Assembly: GCF_000934845.1 (NCBI RefSeq)
Contig: NZ_JXIQ01000070.1
Span: forward strand, 1 to 37,257
Origin: Mesobacillus subterraneus
GTDB taxonomy: Bacteria; Bacillota; Bacilli; Bacillales; Cytobacillaceae
Direction of reading: 5' to 3'
Length of the DNA stretch: 37,257 nt
Of the stretch, positions 7,742 to 16,615 are shown one piece after another. The translations under genes and the position numbers were made by a program. Under the pieces are notes generated by a model. It searched no databases. It worked only from the letters and a program-made list of their open reading frames with translations, and was not told the DNA's origin. How positions within the stretch are numbered: the stretch's first letter is position 1; each line of letters opens with the position of its first letter.

Positions 7742-8743
7742 TTATAGAATTGCGTTGAAACCATAGCCAATCAGGATGATCCCTGAAGTGACAACGCCGA
7801 CAAATACAGCAATCAGCTTTGGTTTGATTACTTTCCTGAGCAAAATTATTTCCGGAAGGGACAGGGCGGTGATTGCCATCATAAACGCAAGCGCTGTACC
7901 TGGTCCTACACCTTTGTTTAATAATGCTTCGACAATTGGCAGAGCACCGATGGCGTTTGAGTAAAGTGGTACGCCTATAATCGTCGCAATCGGAACCGCG
8001 AAGAAATTTCCTTCTCCTGCATATTTGACAAGCAAATCCTGTGGGGCATATTCATGTATGAACGCCCCAATCCCAATCCCGATCAAGAGATAAAGCCACA
8101 TCTTCTGAATTGTCTCCACAACATTACGTGCAGCAAAAATTGTTCTTTCCTTAAGCTCTTTTCTACTGAAAACTGCTTTGATTTTTTCGGCAAAGGTCCG
8201 GTTGTCTCTTCCTTGCATATTGACCTCTTCATTCCCAGCCGCTATTTCATAAACATAGGACTCCACATGCTTTTCCATTTTCAGCTTGCCAATGATGTAA
8301 CCCGCGACAATCGCCAGAGTGATTCCCGCCAACACATAAATCAGCGCTACTTTCCAGCCGAAAATAGAAAACAGCATGACCAGCGAGATTTCATTTACGA
8401 TTGGTGATGAAATCAGGAACGTAAACGTGATACCCAAAGGGATTCCAGCCTCGACAAAGCCGATAAATAAAGGCACCGTCGAACACGAGCAGAATGGAGA
8501 TAAGACGCCCAGGAAAGCTGCCATCACACTAGCAACCCCCTTCCTTCTGCCTTCGAGCCATTCCTTGACCTTTTCCGGTGGAAAAAAGCTCCTGATGAAT
8601 GAAATCGCGAAAATCATCACCGCGAGCAAAAACAGGATTTTTGTTGTGTCGTAAATGAAAAAATGGAGTGCTCCACCTAGTCTTGATGTTAACTCCATAT
8701 TCAGGACATCAACGACAAGCCAGGTGGCCAGTTGATTAAACAT
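7742..8743 (-). CDS. ArsP/DUF318-type permease
   Basis: A 333-residue membrane protein with about eight spans of the PF03773 permease family, whose studied members (ArsP) export trivalent organoarsenicals. Conserved signatures are SPFCSCSTVPLFIGFVEAG, with the paired cysteines thought to handle the arsenical, TFLISSPIVNEIS right after it, and the second-half GVPLYSNAIGALPIVEALL. A cytoplasmic linker rich in charges separates the two halves near residue 170-210. The gene start overlaps the end of arsR2 by 8 nt, and the thioredoxin-like gene follows 19 nt after its stop, so all three are one operon. The substrate class is inferred from the family and the regulator. Confidence 0.85.
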   Translation of the reverse strand: MFNQLATWLVVDVLNMELTSRLGGALHFFIYDTTKILFLLAVMIFAISFIRSFFPPEKVKEWLEGRRKGVASVMAAFLGVLSPFCSCSTVPLFIGFVEAGIPLGITFTFLISSPIVNEISLVMLFSIFGWKVALIYVLAGITLAIVAGYIIGKLKMEKHVESYVYEIAAGNEEVNMQGRDNRTFAEKIKAVFSRKELKERTIFAARNVVETIQKMWLYLLIGIGIGAFIHEYAPQDLLVKYAGEGNFFAVPIATIIGVPLYSNAIGALPIVEALLNKGVGPGTALAFMMAITALSLPEIILLRKVIKPKLIAVFVGVVTSGIILIGYGFNAIL

Positions 8744-9107
8744 TTAGATCTCCTTCTTTCAGATAGGGAATCAGAGGTGCTAGCTTTTCTTTATCCAGAC
8801 TGTAGACAGTGAACTTACCTTCTCTTCTGGATTTAATGAGCTTTCCCTTTTCCATGATTTTCAAATGGTGGCTGATAGTTGAAGATGCTCCCGACAGGCC
8901 ATCGACGATCTCACACATGCAAAGATCCTCGAACCATAACAATGTCATGATTTTTAGGCGTGTTTCATCTCCGAGCGCTTTGAAAAACGCCGCCTTGCTT
9001 TCAAGTTTTTCTGCAACATCCATAAGTGGAAACTCTTCCTTGGCTCCAGCAATGATCCTTTGCATGACGTTTGATGATTTAATTTCCCATCCAGTTCGAC
9101 AACTCAT
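8736..9107 (-). CDS. ArsR-family regulator of the permease module
   Basis: A 123-residue ArsR/SmtB repressor. The motif FEDLCMCEIVDGL carries the CxC metalloid site on the first helix of the HTH, followed by recognition helix ASSTISHHLKIMEKGKL and the basic wing SRREGKFTVYSL. It differs clearly from the other ArsR in this window, so the two modules are separately controlled. A GGGAGGTG site precedes the ATG. It overlaps the permease by 8 nt. Confidence 0.9.
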   Translation of the reverse strand: MSCRTGWEIKSSNVMQRIIAGAKEEFPLMDVAEKLESKAAFFKALGDETRLKIMTLLWFEDLCMCEIVDGLSGASSTISHHLKIMEKGKLIKSRREGKFTVYSLDKEKLAPLIPYLKEGDLNV

Positions 9108-9134
9108 TAATTACACCTCCCTTAAAAAGTATAC

Positions 9135-9158
9135 AACTATTTTTCTAGTTTTATAGTT
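9135..9158. promoter_or_regulatory. putative operator of the second ArsR
   Basis: An inverted repeat AACTAT-12 nt-ATAGTT sits 28 nt upstream of the arsR2 start, with a TATACT -10-like box just downstream on the minus strand. The site is inferred from symmetry and position. Confidence 0.4.
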
Positions 9159-9179
9159 TTATTTATGTCTATTTGAGGA

Positions 9180-9360
9180 AAATATTCAAGTAGCCGCCCA
9201 TGTTGCTGGCTTTTATTACAAAATAAGGAAAACGGCGTGATTATTATCCTTTTCCGAGAGATTGCCATGCTTTATTGAGAGATTATCGCCTTCTTGCGGG
9301 TAATTAGGTATAGTTCCGAGAGATTAACGCTTTTGATTAAGAGAATAATTTTTCCTACTA
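9180..9360. repeat. intergenic region with imperfect GAGAGATT repeats
   Basis: The 380-nt gap between arsR2 and ogt holds no gene. It contains GAGAGATT at 9257, 9278 and 9318, interspersed with CGCCTTCTTGCGGGTAATTA-like and CGCTTTTGATTA-like blocks, giving an irregular repeat. It looks like a decayed dispersed intergenic repeat of the type common in Bacillaceae genomes. Confidence 0.4.
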
Positions 9361-9410
9361 AAAAAAAGGTGGAGCCAGGCACATAAATCGCCTAATTCCA
9401 CCTTTTTTTT
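9361..9410. terminator. bidirectional terminator after ogt
   Basis: AAAAAAAGGTGGA pairs with TCCACCTTTTTTTT around a 23-nt interior that can itself form GGC/GCC. Long A and T runs on both sides suit both strands. On the minus strand it closes ogt. Confidence 0.8.
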
Positions 9411-9487
9411 ATTCTTCAACCTCATATACTGGCATGATTTCCACTTTTTCGAGAGTTAGCCGGCAATATTCTAACAGCAATCCTCGT

Positions 9488-9991
9488 TTAACTATTGCAA
9501 TTCACTTTCTCTAGCTCCAGCAAGTGCTCCTTCATGGCAATTCCGCCGCGATAACCTGTGATTGCTCCATTTTTGCCGATAACCCGATGGCATGGCACAA
9601 CGATCGAAACTGGGTTAGCGCCGATTGCGGTTCCGACTGCTCTCACTGCCGCAGGCTTGCCAATTTTTTCTGCAATATCTGAATATGCACAAGTTTCGCC
9701 ATAAGGAATTTCCTTCAAGGCTTCCCATACTGCTTCCTGGAATGCTGTTCCTTTTACATCAGCTGGCATGGAAAATTGTCTTCGCTTCCCTTCAAAATAC
9801 TCAGCTAACTCATCCATGTAAGGTTTTAAAGCTTCTGGATTCTTTTCCAATACAGCAGTGGGAAAACGCTTTGCCATATCTCGCTCATCTTCTTCTGGTG
9901 AACCGATATAGCATACACCTTTGTCGGTCGCCGAAATAAAAATTTCATCTCCATTTAAATGATAGATGTCATAATAGATTTTTTGCTCCAC
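9488..9991 (-). CDS. ogt: methylated-DNA-[protein]-cysteine S-methyltransferase
   Basis: A suicide DNA-repair protein that moves methyl groups from O6-methylguanine to its own cysteine. The active site PCHRVIG, the upstream helix-turn-helix with AVGTAIGANP and the TGYRGGIAMKEHLLELE tail are complete. The 167-residue form is the usual size for Ogt. I prefer the GTG at 9991, with AAGGAG 8 nt before it, over the GTG at 10000, which overlaps that site. Monocistronic, ending at the terminator at 9361-9410. Confidence 0.93.
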   Translation of the reverse strand: MEQKIYYDIYHLNGDEIFISATDKGVCYIGSPEEDERDMAKRFPTAVLEKNPEALKPYMDELAEYFEGKRRQFSMPADVKGTAFQEAVWEALKEIPYGETCAYSDIAEKIGKPAAVRAVGTAIGANPVSIVVPCHRVIGKNGAITGYRGGIAMKEHLLELEKVNCNS

Positions 9992-10103
9992 AACTCCCAC
10001 TCCTTACGCCTTTTCCTCATTATAACTAAAAAATGGAATTCTCCATAGGATCTTTTTTCCGAACTGTTAAGATAGGGAAGTTCAAGTTTATTGTTTTTAA
10101 TGT

Positions 10104-10135
10104 AAAAAAACTCCATTATCATTACGACAATGGGG
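10104..10135 (-). terminator. terminator of the chr genes
   Basis: On the minus strand CCATT pairs with AATGG over a 12-nt loop (extendable past one mismatch) and is followed by AGTTTTTTT. It lies 55 nt after the second chromate-transporter stop. Confidence 0.55.
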
Positions 10136-10189
10136 ATATTACAAATATTTCCTTTTGGCCTGATAAATTACCAATATTGCTCGGCATTT

Positions 10190-10717
10190 TTAGAGGAAAA
10201 AACCACCATACGCTAACGATGCAGTAATGACGTAGGCAGGGTGAACCTTCCATTTTTCAAGCAGCAAGTAGCTTACAACAATTAAAAATATTGTTTGCGT
10301 GATACCTGTATCAATATAGGCATTAAAGAAAAAGTTGAAAGTCATGACCCCAAGTAAGATCGCAATGATAGGTCTGATGTAATTCGTCATTCTTTTAACC
10401 TTTGGAGAATCTTTATAACGAAGCAATAAACCAAGGAGGAAAATCATTAGGATCAATGAAGGTGCAACTGTGGCGATAATACCTACAACAGCACCTAGAA
10501 TTCCCCCCTGCTCATACCCAATGTAACCTGCCATTTTTGTCGCGATTGGTCCCGGCAAAGCATTGCCAATCGCCAGCACTTCGCTAAATTCCGGTACTGT
10601 CATCCAGCCATAGCGGTCGACCACTTCATTTTCCACCAGAGGAATCGATGCAGGACCTCCCCCGTAGCCAACAATTCCCGGAATGAAAAAGGCGAGGAAA
10701 ATATGCCAATAAATCAT
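10190..10717 (-). CDS. chromate transporter half (short-chain CHR)
   Basis: One half of a short-chain CHR chromate-ion transporter, 175 residues with about six membrane spans. The family signature is near the N-terminus: GYGGGPASIPLVENEVVDRY followed by the invariant LPGPIATKMAGYIGY. Short CHR proteins work as a pair of homologous monodomain subunits. The other half is the next gene upstream, overlapping by one base (10717). The pairing resembles B. subtilis ywrA/ywrB (chr3N/chr3C). Probably expels chromate. Sulfate-analogue transport is the alternative. Confidence 0.9.
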   Translation of the reverse strand: MIYWHIFLAFFIPGIVGYGGGPASIPLVENEVVDRYGWMTVPEFSEVLAIGNALPGPIATKMAGYIGYEQGGILGAVVGIIATVAPSLILMIFLLGLLLRYKDSPKVKRMTNYIRPIIAILLGVMTFNFFFNAYIDTGITQTIFLIVVSYLLLEKWKVHPAYVITASLAYGGFFL

Positions 10718-11295
10718 CAGCCTACACCTCTTTCAATCTTTTTCTCCACCTTAGGAGTGTTATCTTTTTTAGCGATAGCCAGAGTTAACAAAACGAGAAT
10801 TAAGATGGCCGGATGGACATTCAATACCTCCATCAGGATCAGTCCACCAACCACCATTAAACCTGCGTTAACTTTTCCAAGCGTTTCATTCGATTTCTTG
10901 AAGAAGTCCCATGTCAATGTGGCCAACATGACACCAACTACCGGAACTACAGCCTTTGTCATGCCAGCAACCCACGGAAGATCTTTAAATGATGATAAGG
11001 ATGTCAATAACACGATCATCAATAAAATCGTTGGAATGATTGTTGCTGCAGTAGCATTTACCATCCCTGTAAAACCCGCAACACGATATCCGATATATCC
11101 TGCCATCTTTGTGGCAATCGGTCCAGGAAGGGTATTACCCAAAGCTAGAACATCAGCAAACTCATCGTCATTCATCCACTTATACTTTTCTACTACTTCT
11201 TTATGCACGAGCGGTATCGATGATGGCCCTCCACCATATCCCAGCATCCCGACTCGAAAGAATGCAAGGAATAAATCAAGTTGTTTCATTCTCAT
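10717..11295 (-). CDS. chromate transporter half (short-chain CHR)
   Basis: The partner subunit, 192 residues, with the same ordered signatures (GYGGGPSSIPLVHKEVVEKY, then LPGPIATKMAGYIGY) but a different remainder, as expected for ancient paralogues inserted in opposite membrane topology. It starts at 11295, or at the second ATG two codons later; AAAAGGTG lies close upstream. It follows ggt by 18 nt, with no terminator between them, so the gamma-glutamyltransferase and both chr genes are probably one transcript. Confidence 0.9.
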   Translation of the reverse strand: MRMKQLDLFLAFFRVGMLGYGGGPSSIPLVHKEVVEKYKWMNDDEFADVLALGNTLPGPIATKMAGYIGYRVAGFTGMVNATAATIIPTILLMIVLLTSLSSFKDLPWVAGMTKAVVPVVGVMLATLTWDFFKKSNETLGKVNAGLMVVGGLILMEVLNVHPAILILVLLTLAIAKKDNTPKVEKKIERGVG

Positions 11296-11313
11296 TCATC
11301 ACCTTTTTTGAGA

Positions 11314-12924
11314 TTACCAAACTGCAATAGCCCCATCAGTCCTGGACTCCGTTCCTCCGGATAGAACTCCTGTTACAGGATCTCTCCAGATGATCTGGCC
11401 TCTGCCAAATCCGCCTCCATCTAATGCAAATTGGATATCATGCCCTTTCCTTGCCAGTGCCTGGGCAATATGAGCAGGGAAGGTATTCTCTACAACCACC
11501 TTATTGCCCTCTATCCACTGCCAGCGCGGCGAATCAAGCGCAGCCTGCGGGTTCAGGTAGAAGTCAATTGTGTTCATGATCACCTGAACATGACCTTGCG
11601 GCTGCATATATCCGCCCATCACTCCGAACGGACCGACTGCTTCATTATCTTTTGTTAAGAATCCTGGAATAATTGTGTGATATGTCTTTTTCCCAGGCTC
11701 AAGACGATTATCATGGGACGGATCCAATGAAAAATCAGCTCCGCGGTTTTGCAGGCCAATACCTGTTCCTGGAATGACAATTCCTGAGCCAAAGCCCATA
11801 TAATTGCTCTGGATGAATGAGATCATATTTCCTTCTCCATCCGCCGCAGCCAGATAGACGGTTCCACCTTTTGGAGGTGTGCCAGGCTCAGGCAGGCGTG
11901 CAGAATCACCAATCAAGCTTCTTCTTGCCTCCGCATATTCCTCCAATAAAAGCTGTTCAAATGACACCGTCATTTTCTCAGGATCGGTAACATATTTTTT
12001 CGCATCCGCAAACGCAAGCTTCATCGCTTCAATTTGTTTGTGGTATGTATCCACAGATTCCTTTTCTTTCAGTTCATAGCCCTTCAGCATGTTAAGTGCC
12101 ATTAAAGCAACAATGCCCTGGCCATTCGGGGGAATCTCCCAGACATCATAGCCTCTATAATTAACCTTGATCGGCTGGACCCACTCTGGCTTGTATGCGG
12201 CCAAATCCTCTTTAGAAAGGAAGCCTCCATACTGCTTAGAAAATTCATCAATTTTATCTGCCAGTTCCCCCCGGTAAAAGCTTTCTGCATTTGTTTCGGC
12301 AATCTGGCGCAATGTACCGGCATGGCCCACAGATTTCCATACTTCCCCTATTTGAGGTGCCTTTCCGTTTGGAGCAAAGGTGTCAAACCAGCCTTTGTAT
12401 TCATCTCCGGTAAAAATTTCTTTAAACTTTTCATAGGCTATGTTCCAGTATTTTCCAAGAGTTGGCGATAAAGGGTATCCATTTTCCGCATAATCAATTG
12501 CAGGCTGAAGCGTTTCTTTTAAGGGAAGCTTTCCAAATCGTCTTGATAGCTCAGCCCATGCTGCAGGCACTCCAGGAACAGTTACAGGGATCAAGCCGAA
12601 GGTCGGCATTTTTTCATGCCCCTTTTCCTTGACGGCATCAATTGAGATGCTTTGTGGAGCTGGACCGCTTGCGTTCAGGCCATGAAGTTCCCCTTTTACC
12701 CAAACTAACGCGAACGCATCGCCACCAATACCGTTTGAAGTTGGCTCAACAACTGTTAAACATGCAGCAGTTGCGATCGCTGCATCAATCGCATTTCCCC
12801 CCTTTTTTAAAATGTCAAGACCTGCTTGTGCTGCCAGCGGCTGAGAGGTGGCAACCATACCTTTCTTGGCAAAATTTACTGTTCTTTGTGATTGGTATGG
12901 ATAATGTAAGTAATCTAAGTTCAT
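11314..12924 (-). CDS. gamma-glutamyltransferase, cytoplasmic (YwrD-like)
   Basis: An Ntn-hydrolase that cleaves or transfers gamma-glutamyl groups. The 536-residue precursor has the large-subunit features GGNAIDAAIATAACLTVVEP and NGIGGDAF and the predicted self-cleavage point before Thr355 (PKGGTVYLAAADGEGN), which becomes the catalytic N-terminal threonine of the small subunit. The oxyanion-type glycine-rich GVMGGYMQPQGHVQV loop is in the small subunit. Unlike secreted GGT there is no N-terminal signal peptide, so the enzyme should act inside the cell, on imported or internal substrates. An AAGGGGGAG site precedes the ATG. Downstream are the chr genes; upstream, after a hairpin, the peptide importer. 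Confidence 0.9.
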   Translation of the reverse strand: MNLDYLHYPYQSQRTVNFAKKGMVATSQPLAAQAGLDILKKGGNAIDAAIATAACLTVVEPTSNGIGGDAFALVWVKGELHGLNASGPAPQSISIDAVKEKGHEKMPTFGLIPVTVPGVPAAWAELSRRFGKLPLKETLQPAIDYAENGYPLSPTLGKYWNIAYEKFKEIFTGDEYKGWFDTFAPNGKAPQIGEVWKSVGHAGTLRQIAETNAESFYRGELADKIDEFSKQYGGFLSKEDLAAYKPEWVQPIKVNYRGYDVWEIPPNGQGIVALMALNMLKGYELKEKESVDTYHKQIEAMKLAFADAKKYVTDPEKMTVSFEQLLLEEYAEARRSLIGDSARLPEPGTPPKGGTVYLAAADGEGNMISFIQSNYMGFGSGIVIPGTGIGLQNRGADFSLDPSHDNRLEPGKKTYHTIIPGFLTKDNEAVGPFGVMGGYMQPQGHVQVIMNTIDFYLNPQAALDSPRWQWIEGNKVVVENTFPAHIAQALARKGHDIQFALDGGGFGRGQIIWRDPVTGVLSGGTESRTDGAIAVW

Positions 12925-13040
12925 GAATTGATCTCCCCCTTAAGGATAGTAACCTTCATTTGTAAGTCAATTTACCTTATTAGCTTTACAAACGAAATAT
13001 TCTCTTTTTATAAAACAGCATTCCTTTTTCATATCGAAAG

Positions 13041-13067
13041 AAACGTCCTTACCTTCAAGGTAAGGAC
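13041..13067 (-). terminator. hairpin between dppF and ggt
   Basis: A perfect 9-bp stem GTCCTTACC / GGTAAGGAC with a 5-nt loop lies 14 nt after the dppF stop. The following minus-strand GTTTCTTTCG is only moderately T-rich, so this is probably a partial terminator letting some transcripts reach ggt. Confidence 0.55.
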
Positions 13068-13081
13068 CTCCCCAGGTTAGG

Positions 13082-14083
13082 TTATGCATAGTGGCAAGCG
13101 GCAAAGTGGTTCTCGCTTACCTCCCGGAATGCTGGCTCCTCTGCCCTGCATCGATCGGTAGCAAGCGGGCATCTTGTATGGAAACGGCAACCGCTTGGAA
13201 CATTGATCGGGCTTGGCACATCTCCTTTTAAGATGATCCGTTCCCGAATCTTCTCTTCCTTAGTCGAAGGAATGGCAGAAAGCAATGCCTTTGTATAAGG
13301 ATGCAATGGATTTTCGTAAAGGTCCTTTTTATCAGCGAGTTCGACCATTTTCCCTAAATACATGACGGCAACACGATCGCTTACATGCTTTACAACACTA
13401 AGATCATGGGAAATAAACAAATATGTCAGCTGGTGTTCCTTTTTCAATCGCTGCAACAGATTCAGGATTTGTGACTGGACTGATACGTCCAATGCCGAGA
13501 CCGCTTCATCGCAAACAATCAGCTTAGGGTTCGTGCATAGTGCACGAGCGATGCTGACCCTCTGGCGCTGGCCTCCGGAAAACTCATGCGGGAAGCGGTG
13601 ATAATGCTGTTCTGACAGTCCAACTTCTACTAGCAAATTACAAACATAGTCATATAACTCTTTTCTAGGAACGATTTTATGGGTTTCAACGATTTCAGAC
13701 AGCATTGCTCCCACAGTTATCCTTGGATTTAGAGAACCATAAGGATCCTGGAAAATAATCTGCATATCCTTGCGGTTATCACGCATCTGCCTTCTAGATA
13801 TCTTGGTGATATCCTTTCCGTCATAAAAAATCGTTCCAGAGCTTGGTTCATGAAGTCTGAGGATAGCACGACCCATGGTAGATTTTCCGCATCCAGATTC
13901 TCCTACGATTCCAAGCGTTTCCCCTTTTTTAAGAGTAAAGGTGATGCCATCCAATGCCTTAACCACTTGCTTTTCTCCAAAGAATCCTTGATCCCCGACA
14001 GGAAAGTATTTCTTCAAATCCTTTACATCAAGAAGATTTGCTGACGGCAACTTCGCTAATGGCTGGCTCATTTGTCTCACCAT
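13082..14083 (-). CDS. peptide ABC transporter ATPase (DppF/OppF type)
   Basis: The second ATPase of a di/oligopeptide importer. It has Walker [11 protein letters not shown]-loop IIFQDPYGSLNPR, signature FSGGQRQRVSIARAL, Walker B LIVCDEAVSALD and the C-terminal oligopeptide-transport domain with the CRFHTRCPLATDRC cysteine motif, which in this family can hold an iron-sulfur cluster. The frame starts at 14083, but the ATG at 14071 has better-spaced GGTGAG. It overlaps the end of the preceding ATPase gene by about 50 nt. The substrate is set by the binding protein encoded at 17.6-19.2 kb. Confidence 0.92.
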   Translation of the reverse strand: MVRQMSQPLAKLPSANLLDVKDLKKYFPVGDQGFFGEKQVVKALDGITFTLKKGETLGIVGESGCGKSTMGRAILRLHEPSSGTIFYDGKDITKISRRQMRDNRKDMQIIFQDPYGSLNPRITVGAMLSEIVETHKIVPRKELYDYVCNLLVEVGLSEQHYHRFPHEFSGGQRQRVSIARALCTNPKLIVCDEAVSALDVSVQSQILNLLQRLKKEHQLTYLFISHDLSVVKHVSDRVAVMYLGKMVELADKKDLYENPLHPYTKALLSAIPSTKEEKIRERIILKGDVPSPINVPSGCRFHTRCPLATDRCRAEEPAFREVSENHFAACHYA

Positions 14084-15062
14084 CCTTCCATAAATCTGTG
14101 TATTTCCAGCAGCTGACTGTGTGTTGTGAATCTACTTGTTCGAGATCTGGTGATTTCGTCCTACAAATTTCTTGTGCATACGGGCAGCGATCGGCAAATC
14201 TGCAGCCAACTGGCATTGCATCAGGAGATGGTACAGAGCCTTTTATAACAAAAAGTTCCTCCAGATCGTCTTCAGCATCTACATCGGGAATGCACTTCAT
14301 CAACCCCTGTGTGTATGGATGCATTGGATGATTGAAAATGGATTTCCTGTCACCATATTCAACCGCTTTTCCTGCATACATGACAAGAACTTTATCAGCC
14401 ATTTCAGACACCACCGCCAAGTCATGGGTAATCATGATAATTCCCATTTCCAGCTCTTTCTGCAAATTCTTCATTAGATCAAGGATTTGTGCCTGAATTG
14501 TTACATCCAGCGCGGTGGTCGGCTCGTCGGCAATCAGCAGTTCCGGGTTGCAGCTAAGGGCAATAGCAATCATGACCCGTTGTCTCATTCCGCCGCTCAA
14601 CTCATGAGGATAGGCATCAATCCGTTTTTCTGGAGAAGGAATGCCGACCAATTGAAGCATCTCAATCGCTTTTTGGCGCGCTTCCTTTTTGGTTACATCC
14701 TGGTGGAGAATGATGGTCTCGGCAATCTGCTTTCCAACTGTCTGGACTGGGTTGAGCGAGGTCATAGGCTCCTGAAAAATCATTGAAATCTGATTGCCCC
14801 TGATCTTACTCATCTGCTTCATAGTTTTTCCCGTCAGATTTTCACCTTTTAATAAAATTTCGCCATCCACTTCCCCCGTTTTAGGAAGCAATCCCATGAC
14901 CGAAAGGGAGGTTATACTTTTTCCGCAGCCTGATTCCCCAACAATACAAAGGGTTTTTCCTTTTTCTACATTGAAGGATAATCCGGCTACTATATTTGTG
15001 GTCTTTTTTTTACCTGCAAAGCTTACCTTCAGATTCTTCACTTCCAATAATGGCTGTGTCAT
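14028..15062 (-). CDS. peptide ABC transporter ATPase (DppD/OppD type)
   Basis: The first ATPase of the importer, 344 residues: Walker [11 protein letters not shown]-loop [12 protein letters not shown], signature [15 protein letters not shown], Walker [13 protein letters not shown] and the C-terminal [14 protein letters not shown] motif. It pairs with DppF to energise the permeases. Its ATG overlaps the DUF1028 stop (ATGA), with AAAGGAGGAGG upstream, so the two are translationally coupled. Confidence 0.92.
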   Translation of the reverse strand: MTQPLLEVKNLKVSFAGKKKTTNIVAGLSFNVEKGKTLCIVGESGCGKSITSLSVMGLLPKTGEVDGEILLKGENLTGKTMKQMSKIRGNQISMIFQEPMTSLNPVQTVGKQIAETIILHQDVTKKEARQKAIEMLQLVGIPSPEKRIDAYPHELSGGMRQRVMIAIALSCNPELLIADEPTTALDVTIQAQILDLMKNLQKELEMGIIMITHDLAVVSEMADKVLVMYAGKAVEYGDRKSIFNHPMHPYTQGLMKCIPDVDAEDDLEELFVIKGSVPSPDAMPVGCRFADRCPYAQEICRTKSPDLEQVDSQHTVSCWKYTDLWKDGETNEPAISEVAVSKSS

Positions 15063-15715
15063 TTGGTTGCCTCCTCCTTTCGTTTTACTAGTTTAGCAGT
15101 GTATGGAAATAGATCTTCCTGACACTTTTTATAGATTCTGATTAGCTCCTGGACAGGGTCATGATGTTCATCCGCACGAACATCAACAATGGGATACTCT
15201 TCTTGGTCTACAACATAAAGAGCGGCAGACTGCCTTCCCCGTTTGTCTCCTCCTGCTTCCTGTCCACTGATAAGTGCAGCTAAAAGTTTTTCTGGTAAAC
15301 TTTCATTTTCCAATGCCTGATATGTTTCAAACATGGCATCAATCGTTTCCGGCCCTGTCAACATATTTCCAGCGGCTACGAACTGTGGCCCAATTTTATG
15401 TCCTTGCCATGGAACTGTATCTTTGCCTGTAAAACCCGCAGCATTCCCATTCTTGTCAACGATGGCGCATTGCCTTCTCTCCCGGTCCGGGTCTGAAGCC
15501 AGTAAATTCTCCAGTACTTCATCTGCTGATTTCCCTTCAGCTAAAAGCTTGATACCGTCTAAGCCAAAAAAAGGATTAACAGTTGCCTGGGTGGCGACCG
15601 CTCCTATCCCCGATTTCACATATGGAACAAGTGAACCAACTGCTGGTCTTGCAGTTGATACCGCTACGCCAAGCATTCCAGTTTTTTCACATCTAGCAGT
15701 AATCGAAAATGTCAT
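15059..15715 (-). CDS. DUF1028 Ntn-hydrolase-like protein
   Basis: A 218-residue DUF1028 family protein. Signatures are the N-terminal TFSITARCEKTGMLGVAVST, VPYVKSGIGAVATQATVN, and AAGNMLTGPETIDAMFETY followed by a GGDKRGRQSAALYVV segment. Structures of family members show an Ntn-hydrolase fold, but the substrate is not established. If the initiator Met is removed, a Thr is exposed at the N-terminus, compatible with Ntn chemistry (inference). The gene sits inside the peptide importer operon, 10 nt after dppC and overlapping dppD by 4 nt, so it is part of the pathway. A peptidase or amidase acting on the imported compound is the most reasonable guess. Confidence 0.88.
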   Translation of the reverse strand: MTFSITARCEKTGMLGVAVSTARPAVGSLVPYVKSGIGAVATQATVNPFFGLDGIKLLAEGKSADEVLENLLASDPDRERRQCAIVDKNGNAAGFTGKDTVPWQGHKIGPQFVAAGNMLTGPETIDAMFETYQALENESLPEKLLAALISGQEAGGDKRGRQSAALYVVDQEEYPIVDVRADEHHDPVQELIRIYKKCQEDLFPYTAKLVKRKEEATK

Positions 15716-15725
15716 TCTAATAACC

Positions 15726-16613
15726 TCACTTCATTTTGGGATCTAACGCATCACGAAGCCCATCACCAAATAGGTTGATTGATAGAACAGTCAAAAAGAT
15801 AAACAGGCCGGGGAAGAGCGAAATCCAAGGCGCATCTCCAAGATAGCCCTGTCCCATCGATAACATTGCTCCCCAACTAGGCGTTGGAGGCTGAGTGCCC
15901 AATCCTAGGTAACTTAAGGAGGCTTCCGATATGATTGCTGCAGCAATAGAAAGTGTTGCTTGAACTAAAATTGGCGGCATACAGTTCGGTAGGATATGTC
16001 TGAATATGATTTTAAAGTCACTGATTCCTGAGGCCTTTGCAGCTGTAACATATTCCCGCTCTCTCTGACTCAATACTTCCCCCCTAACCAGACGAATAAA
16101 ATTAGGTGTGAATATAATGCCTATTGCAATCATGGCATTCTGTAATCCAGCCCCAAGAACTGCAGCCAGTGAAAGTGCCAAAACTAACGGAGGGAATGAT
16201 AGCAATGCATCCGTAAAACGCATAACCACATATTCATCAAGAACGCCACGGTAATATCCTGAAAATAGACCGATTGGAATTCCAATCAATAACGCAATCC
16301 CAACAGAAATTATCCCAGCCTCGATCGACACTCTAGCCCCATATATGATCCTAGTGAAAATATCGCGGCCAAGCTCATCCGTTCCTAGAAGATTTTCAGC
16401 ATTCGGACTCTGAAGGAATTTAGCATAATCTTGTTCGCTAGGATTATAAGGAGCTACCACCGGCGCAAAAATAGCTATAATAATTAGTAGAAATGTAAAT
16501 ATACCTCCTGCTACAGCCATTTTATTTTGAAAAAAGCGCGATGCCATTTCTTTCATTCTACGTTTTTTAGGACTCTCTACGACTGCTATTTTCTGATTCA
16601 ATTGTGCTTCCAT
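15726..16613 (-). CDS. peptide ABC transporter permease (DppC type)
   Basis: The second transmembrane subunit, about 295 residues, with six spans and the N-terminal DppC/OppC extension ending near FLQSPNAENLLGTDELGRDI. The coupling-loop EAA motif appears as EYVTAAKASGISDFKIIFRH. The preceding dppB gene ends 4 nt inside the longer reading. The ATG at 16613 has GGGGG 9 nt upstream; a GTG at 16619 is the alternative start. Confidence 0.92.
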   Translation of the reverse strand: MEAQLNQKIAVVESPKKRRMKEMASRFFQNKMAVAGGIFTFLLIIIAIFAPVVAPYNPSEQDYAKFLQSPNAENLLGTDELGRDIFTRIIYGARVSIEAGIISVGIALLIGIPIGLFSGYYRGVLDEYVVMRFTDALLSFPPLVLALSLAAVLGAGLQNAMIAIGIIFTPNFIRLVRGEVLSQREREYVTAAKASGISDFKIIFRHILPNCMPPILVQATLSIAAAIISEASLSYLGLGTQPPTPSWGAMLSMGQGYLGDAPWISLFPGLFIFLTVLSINLFGDGLRDALDPKMK

Positions 16614-16615
16614 GG

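Noticed and set aside
9108-9360. Searched for a tRNA or riboswitch in the arsR2-ogt gap
   Set aside because: No cloverleaf, T-box or known aptamer pattern seen; only the operator-like dyad and irregular repeats.
10033-10227. 64-codon plus-strand frame beyond ogt
   Set aside because: No ribosome binding site, and it crosses the chr terminator and the 3' end of the chr gene on the other strand.
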